A DNA stretch of 64,000 nucleotides. It comes from Prevotellaceae bacterium UBA4332 (GTDB taxonomy: Bacteria > Bacteroidota > Bacteroidia > Bacteroidales > Bacteroidaceae). The position numbers and the translations under genes were made by a program. The notes below the pieces were generated by a model that worked only from the letters and a program-made list of their open reading frames with translations, made no database searches and was not told the DNA's origin. The stretch is taken from assembly GCA_002394365.1 (NCBI GenBank), contig DGTQ01000005.1, positions 214,781-278,780 of the forward strand, read 5' to 3'. The first letter of the stretch is position 1. The number at the start of each line of letters is the position of its first letter. Positions 60,033 to 64,000 of this stretch are shown here, one piece after another.

Positions 60033-62456
60033 ATGAGTGTACATGTGATATACTATCAGAACGGCGCGAAGATGATGCGCCCCGTCCTCACTCGTGAGGA
60101 GTACATGAATCTGCGCAACAGCGCTAAGCAGCAGGCTTTGCTGAAGGCTGTGCGCGAAGGCAAGACGGATGAGAAGCGCCACCTGGTGCAGATGAACTAC
60201 TCGTGCATGCCTAACCCTGACGGCACGCTGAAGGGCACCAAGACCATGTCAACCACTGTGGGCATGGACATAGACCACATCAAGCCTGAGGAGATGGAGG
60301 CTGTTAAGCAGCGCGTGCTTAATAACAAGGTGCAGCTGGGACTGCTGATGCTCGAGGTGAGCGCAAGGGGCGAGGGCTACCACTTAGTGTTTAAGCGCAA
60401 GGCTGAGATGACTCAGGAGGAGAACCTAAGGTGGGCTTCAGACCTGCTGGGCGTGCAGTTTGACGAGGGAGCGAAGGACATAACGCGCGTGTTCTTCACC
60501 ACTTGTCTCGAAGATTTGATTTTCCTCGATGAGGAAATCTTCGAGAACAAGGAGGTTCAAAAGGTTCAAGGGGTTCAAGACGCGCTTCGCGCTGGTTCAA
60601 ACGCTCGCTCTGGCGAGCTGGTTCAAGGGGTTCAAGACGCGCTTCGCGCTAGTTCAAACGCTCGCTCGGGCGAACTGGTTCAAACCTTCCCTACGGATTA
60701 TCACGGCATTCCGTTCAAGGAACTGATAGCGAAGTATTGGGAGGTGAACAACCAAGGGTTTGAGCCCACACAGGGTGATCGCGACACACTGACCTACCAG
60801 CTTGCCTGCGACCTGAGACACATCTGCGGACGTTCGTTTGAGTGGCTCGACCAGGTGATTCCCTGTTATGACGGTTTTCCACTGGAGGAGAAGCAGGCGA
60901 AGATTAAGAGTGCACTGGCTTCGGAGTTTAACGGCTTCCCTACAAGGTTGAGAAATGTGCTGAACCTGCTGGAACGCAAGAAAGGGAACCCTTCTACTCT
61001 TGAACCAGCGAGAGAAACGAGCGACTTGAACCAGCGAAGCGACTTGAACTCTCTTCGACTGGCGTCGAAGCGCCTCCCCTTAGGCTTGAAGGAATCGCTC
61101 GTGGGTGTGCCCAAGCCGATGCAGATGCCTGTGCTCTGCGCCGTGATGCCCATAGCTGCTGCCTATGCCGACCAGGTGGAGGTGGAGTATTGCGACGGCA
61201 CGAGGATGAAGCTCGGACTGATGTCGATAATCAGGGGCGAGCAGGCATCGGGCAAGTCGGTGTGCAAGAACGCCGTGGACGTGTGGAAGCGCCAGCTGGA
61301 GGAGGAGGATGCTCTTGCCCGCAAGCGCGAGGAGGAGTGGAAGGAGAAGAAGAAGGCTCGCAAGGCTAACGAGAAGGCTCCTGACGACCCTAAGGTGCTG
61401 ATAAGAATGGTGCCCGTGACGGTGAGCTGCTCCACCCTGCTCAAGCGCATGAAGAACTCGCGCGGACATACTCTCTACTCCTTTGGCGAGGAGCTGGACA
61501 CGCTCAGGAAGACCAACGGAGCAGGCTCGTGGTCGTCGAAGTACGACATCTACCGCCTCTCCTTCGACCAGGGCGAATGGGGTCAGGACTACAACAGCGA
61601 CCAGGCTGAGAGCGGCATGGTGAAGGTGGCATACAACTGGACCATGCTGGGCACGAACGGAGCTCTGCGCAAGTGTTTCAAGCAGGACAATATAGAGAAC
61701 GGTCTGTCAAGCCGTATGCTCATCAGCGAGATGCCCGACTCAGCCTTTCAGAAGATGCCTAAATACGGCAAGCGCTCCGACCTTGACGAGCAGCGCATAC
61801 AGGAGGCTGTGAGCCGACTCAGAAGCTGCACGGGGTTCATAGACACCCCTCGCCTGAGGAAGGCGATAGAGAAATGGGTGGAGCAGAAGCGCGTGGAGGC
61901 TGCCAAGGATATAGACCGCGTGAAGGACACCTACCGCAAGCGTGCCGCTGTGATAGGCTTCCGTTGCGGGGTGATACACTACCTGCTGGAGCAGGAAGAC
62001 GCGCTTCGCGCTGGTTCAAACGCTCGCTCGGGCGAGCTGGTTCAAGAGGTTCAAGACGCGCTTCGCGCTAGTTCAAAGAGTTCAAACGCTCGCTCGGGCG
62101 AGCTGGTTCAAGGGGTTCAAAAGGTTCAAGAGTTCAAGGAGGGAAAGGGGTCGATAGACTTTGCCCTGATGATGGCTCAGTATGCCCTCGACCAGCAGAT
62201 AAGCGCCTTTGGCGAAGCCTTGGAGAAGGAGTATGTGGACGCCAGGAGCGAGTGTCAGCGATATGGTGCCAACCACTCCGTGTTCGACCAGCTGCCACCA
62301 GCCTTCACCCTCGACGACCTCGCCGCCCTGAAGCGTAACGACCTGTCAAGACAATCGTTGCTGAAAATCATCCTCAGATGGAAAAACGACGGATGGGTAG
62401 AGCAGGTGGACAAACAGCACTGGAAAAAAGAAGACAATAAGACATTAAGACATTAA
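60033..62456 (+). CDS. VirE-N / DUF3987 primase-helicase-like protein with invading repeats
   Basis: 807 residues. N-terminal VirE-N/BT4734-like domain (MSTTVGMDIDHIKPEEM, SARGEGYHLVFKRK) related to archaeo-eukaryotic primases; a helical middle part; then DUF3987 with Walker A GEQASGKS near residue 407 and DRVKDTYRKRAAVIGFRC. Probably replicates or mobilises the element. Three repeat blocks are read through in frame: a 19-residue repeat GVQDALRAGSNARSGELVQ twice near 177-216, the inverted DNA form near 323-350, and again twice near 655-700. The C-terminus EDNKTLRH comes from an octamer repeat. Confidence 0.85.
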   Translation: MSVHVIYYQNGAKMMRPVLTREEYMNLRNSAKQQALLKAVREGKTDEKRHLVQMNYSCMPNPDGTLKGTKTMSTTVGMDIDHIKPEEMEAVKQRVLNNKVQLGLLMLEVSARGEGYHLVFKRKAEMTQEENLRWASDLLGVQFDEGAKDITRVFFTTCLEDLIFLDEEIFENKEVQKVQGVQDALRAGSNARSGELVQGVQDALRASSNARSGELVQTFPTDYHGIPFKELIAKYWEVNNQGFEPTQGDRDTLTYQLACDLRHICGRSFEWLDQVIPCYDGFPLEEKQAKIKSALASEFNGFPTRLRNVLNLLERKKGNPSTLEPARETSDLNQRSDLNSLRLASKRLPLGLKESLVGVPKPMQMPVLCAVMPIAAAYADQVEVEYCDGTRMKLGLMSIIRGEQASGKSVCKNAVDVWKRQLEEEDALARKREEEWKEKKKARKANEKAPDDPKVLIRMVPVTVSCSTLLKRMKNSRGHTLYSFGEELDTLRKTNGAGSWSSKYDIYRLSFDQGEWGQDYNSDQAESGMVKVAYNWTMLGTNGALRKCFKQDNIENGLSSRMLISEMPDSAFQKMPKYGKRSDLDEQRIQEAVSRLRSCTGFIDTPRLRKAIEKWVEQKRVEAAKDIDRVKDTYRKRAAVIGFRCGVIHYLLEQEDALRAGSNARSGELVQEVQDALRASSKSSNARSGELVQGVQKVQEFKEGKGSIDFALMMAQYALDQQISAFGEALEKEYVDARSECQRYGANHSVFDQLPPAFTLDDLAALKRNDLSRQSLLKIILRWKNDGWVEQVDKQHWKKEDNKTLRH
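60554..60683. repeat. 57-bp coding repeat, direct orientation
   Basis: GGTTCAA words alternate with two hairpins (GCGCTTCGCGC and GCTCGCTCGGGCGAGC). Two 57-base units make two copies of a 19-residue peptide. Confidence 0.9.
60999..61088. repeat. Same repeat family, inverted orientation
   Basis: TTGAACCAGCGA and GACTTGAACCAGCGAAGCG are the reverse complement of the GTTCAA/GCTGG words. Here they code a different peptide (ETSDLNQRSDLNSLRLAS). Confidence 0.8.
61996..62137. repeat. Same repeat family, direct orientation, second block
   Basis: Two further units, one with a 9-base insertion giving ASSKSSNARSG, followed by extra GTTCAA words (VQKVQEFKEG). Confidence 0.9.
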
Positions 62457-62476
62457 GACAATAAGGAGGTTTTACT

Positions 62477-62992
62477 ATGGCAAGAAAGAATAAAGAAGTA
62501 TATTTCAACGAGACGTTGGCATATCGTAACTGCAATCCCCTGAACATCAGATATGACAAGAAGACTAACTGGTTTGGCAGTAAGTTGAAAGGTCATGATG
62601 GAGGTTTCGTAGTGTTCGCAGCATTCAGCTTCGGCTACAGGGCAGCGGTGATGATACTCAGGTCTTATCGCAAGCGAGGCATCAAGACGATGGGCGCCAT
62701 CATCGAGACATGGGCACCACGCTCGGAAAATAACACCGTGGAGTACATCAAGGCTGTAAGGCAGTTTATGGGCGTTAGGCAGAGCGAGCCCTTCTCTGTG
62801 GACTATGACACTGAGATAGATCTCAAGAACCGCGACCTCGTAGTACAACTCTTGCTCGCTATGACCAGAGTGGAGATGGGCGCCAATGCTGCTCAGGTGC
62901 ACTCTATGCGAACCTATGCAGAATTAGGCTATGATATGGCAGTAACGACAAATGGTTTTTTTAAAGGAATAACATCAAGCATTAAAGATTAA
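62477..62992 (+). CDS. P5-like structural/lytic protein
   Basis: 171 residues resembling proteins annotated as structural protein P5: YRNCNPLNIRYDKKTNWFG, a segment VVFAAFSFGYRAAVMILRSY and IIETWAPRSENNTVEYI. This is the RNNNPGNIR lysozyme-associated pattern of phages and elements, so a role with peptidoglycan is likely but unproven. It has a strong Shine-Dalgarno-like AAGGAGG inside the octamer repeat just upstream, unusual in this phylum. It ends the Bro-primase operon. Confidence 0.7.
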   Translation: MARKNKEVYFNETLAYRNCNPLNIRYDKKTNWFGSKLKGHDGGFVVFAAFSFGYRAAVMILRSYRKRGIKTMGAIIETWAPRSENNTVEYIKAVRQFMGVRQSEPFSVDYDTEIDLKNRDLVVQLLLAMTRVEMGANAAQVHSMRTYAELGYDMAVTTNGFFKGITSSIKD

Positions 62993-63160
62993 GGAGTGAA
63001 GGAGTGAAAGGGAGTAATCGTTTGCTTCGCTCACTAAGGAGTAAAAGACAATTGCTTTGGCTATTTATTGGTTGCCATGATTGAGGTCTTAGGTATCGTC
63101 CCTTTACTTCCCTTCACTCCTCTTTACTCCCTCTAACTCCCCTTTACTCCCTGTAATAAT
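62993..63160. repeat. GGAGT-word repeat and hairpins after the P5-like gene
   Basis: GGAGTGAAGGAGTGAAAGGGAG-like words begin at the P5 stop; inverse words (CTTTACTCC, CTAACTCCC) end the block. Counterpart of 51745-51903. Confidence 0.75.
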
Positions 63161-63167
63161 GGTGGTG

Positions 63168-63199
63168 GTGCGCTTGTCCGTGAGGATAGGCGCACTTTT
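63168..63199 (+). terminator. Terminator of the Bro-primase-P5 operon
   Basis: GTGCGCTTGTCC pairs with GGATAGGCGCAC (12 pairs including wobbles) around a GTGA tetraloop, followed by TTTTCGTT. Confidence 0.85.
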
Positions 63200-63200
63200 C

Positions 63201-63258
63201 GTTACAAAAGTTACAAAAGTTTCAAAAGTTTCAAATGTTTCAAATGTTTCAATCGTCA
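63201..63258. repeat. Right boundary inverted repeat
   Basis: GTTACAAAAG twice, then TTTCAAAAG and TTTCAAATG words, ending TTTCAATCGTC. Imperfect inverse of 51495-51547. Confidence 0.8.
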
Positions 63259-63305
63259 AAAACAAAAAAAATAGTGAGTTATTAGATAACTATTGCTACA
63301 AGAAA

Positions 63306-63486
63306 TAAAAAAAAACATTCCAGCTGGTGGGGCTGAAATGCTTTATGATATAAATGAAAAAACCTCGCTATACTCACGCACTGCAAGGTTTTTGTAAACA
63401 ATTTTTACCTAAATCTATTATTTGCCTATGTTTAACAAAAGTGTATGTACCTAATAACTTAAACCTATATGACTATACCTTTTGTT
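63306..63486 (-). ncRNA. Candidate small RNA
   Basis: A minus-strand -7 box (63493-63500) is followed, after about 100 bases without a start codon, by hairpin AACCTTGC...GCGAGGTT plus TTTTTT and then by a second hairpin CATTTCAGC...GCTGGAATG plus nine T. No known RNA family recognised. Confidence 0.35.
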
Positions 63487-63492
63487 TGCTTG

Positions 63493-63500
63493 CAAAGTTA
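63493..63500 (-). promoter_or_regulatory. -7 box of the candidate small RNA
   Basis: TAACTTTG on the minus strand followed by CAAGC, with no gene downstream before two terminators. Confidence 0.5.
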
Positions 63501-63604
63501 AAGAAAATTGAGCGAAACGACAAGAGTTTTATCGTTTTTTTTTCTTACTGGCACGAAAAAAACTGTTTATCTGGCTCTTTTCTGTAACTTTCTCTTTCTG
63601 TGCC

Positions 63605-63696
63605 TTACTTTATGACTACCTTCTTGCCACCGAAGATGTAGATGCCTTTGGCACTTGGACGGGAAGTGAGGCGCTGACCATCAATGTGCATTGAGG
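63605..63696 (-). pseudogene. 3' fragment of a surface protein with C-terminal signal
   Basis: About 29 codons end a gene: MHIDGQRLTSRPSAKGIYIF then GGKKVVIK and stop. This is the usual end of large Bacteroidetes secreted proteins (xGQRL..P.KGIYI..GKKV..K). The rest of the gene is missing; just upstream is the rRNA terminator. Confidence 0.7.
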
Positions 63697-63697
63697 A

Positions 63698-63741
63698 CAA
63701 AAAAGAGAGAGAGCCAAAGTCACAAGTGACCTGACTCTCCC
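63698..63741 (-). terminator. rRNA operon terminator
   Basis: On the minus strand GAGAG...GTCAC TT GTGAC...CTCTC folds into a hairpin with a small internal loop and is followed by TCTCTTTTTT, about 17 bases after the 5S gene. Confidence 0.75.
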
Positions 63742-63757
63742 AGCTTCATGAAATAAA

Positions 63758-63868
<111 letters not shown>

Positions 63869-63978
63869 ATGTAAGGCTTGACGTATTGCTTGTAAGACAA
63901 ACCGTAGGATTCTTCCAGCACGTCCAAAGATACGGAAAATCCTCGTCTTCTACAACTGAAACTATGAACTTCACATAT

Positions 63979-64000
63979 ACAGGATAAGTCTCGGGCTATT
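63979..64000 (-). rRNA. rrl: 23S ribosomal RNA, 3' end (partial)
   Basis: On the minus strand the window edge reads AATAGCCCGAGACTTATCC, which fits the last bases of a Bacteroidetes 23S gene (CTAATAGCCCGAGACTT). A spacer of about 110 bases separates it from 5S. Only the terminal bases are inside the window, hence the moderate confidence. Confidence 0.55.

Larger units (their letters stand above)
63161..63604. other. Gene-free region between the element and the rRNA end
   Basis: Holds the P5 operon terminator, the right boundary repeat, a candidate minus-strand small RNA unit (promoter 63493-63500, terminators 63306-63345 and about 63355-63388). The open frame 63354-63587 has no coding character. 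Confidence 0.7.

Noticed and set aside
60554..60683. CRISPR or tRNA-like hairpins in the DUF3987 gene
   Set aside because: Units keep the reading frame and have no spacers; they are coding repeats.
51495..63258. Complete prophage or conjugative element
   Set aside because: No integrase, transposase, capsid, terminase, relaxase or mating genes are present; only backbone and cargo genes are seen.
63354..63587. 77-codon plus-strand frame
   Set aside because: AT-rich, no promoter, overlaps the candidate minus-strand RNA unit.

Overview
The window looks like a chromosome segment of a Bacteroidales bacterium, most likely Prevotella or a close relative. Evidence: promoters carry the Bacteroidetes -7 box TAnnTTTG (usually TACCTTTG, TAACTTTG or TAATTTTG) a short distance before genes; single-chain class II glycyl-tRNA synthetase; many lipoproteins; a GH43 glycosidase; DUF3078, DUF1573 and TPR envelope proteins; and a smalltalk/HU/Bro/DUF3987 locus typical of the order. 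No tRNA gene was found. An rRNA operon (23S end, 5S) reads in from the right edge on the minus strand.

Layout. 1-13.9 kb, plus strand: era (cut by the edge), der, a lipoprotein, clpP-clpX-recQ, glyS, an FKBP-like lipoprotein, parC, a DUF3316-like protein, an S41 protease. 14-18.8 kb, minus: GH43, an ATP-grasp-like protein, ligA. 19-21.6 kb, plus: trmD, recF, a DUF721/DciA-like gene, preceded by a relic trmD fragment. 21.6-34.8 kb: yidC (minus); DUF3078, typA and a TRIC-family membrane protein (plus); then a minus block of MltF-like lysozyme, two TPR proteins, gyrA and rlmH. 34.9-50.98 kb: phosphohexomutase, a tiny lipoprotein, mtaB, a glycosyltransferase, a synthetase-type rel gene, DUF1573, a metallo-beta-lactamase-fold nuclease, addA/addB, an L,D-transpeptidase.

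51.5-63.3 kb is accessory. It is bounded by related inverted repeats (51495-51547 and 63201-63258), each just outside a terminator. The backbone is smalltalk plus an HU-like protein (minus) facing a Bro-N antirepressor, a VirE/DUF3987 primase-helicase-like protein and a P5-like lysozyme protein (plus). Between the two halves sits a cargo of a YhcG-type PD-(D/E)XK nuclease, an Eco57I-like type IIG restriction-modification enzyme and two overlapping genes I do not recognise. The cargo looks like a defence cassette in a conserved mobile backbone.

The most unusual general feature is the amount and organisation of short repeats. Three intergenic arrays have a strict 21-bp period built of small palindromes (19.16, 34.11 and 52.70 kb). 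A degenerate NNCGTT hexamer repeat has been taken into four unrelated genes, in several frames. The DUF3987 gene carries a 57-bp hairpin repeat in both orientations. Other word-plus-hairpin repeats fill intergenic gaps. Together they resemble protein-invading palindromic elements described in Rickettsia, but with different sequences.
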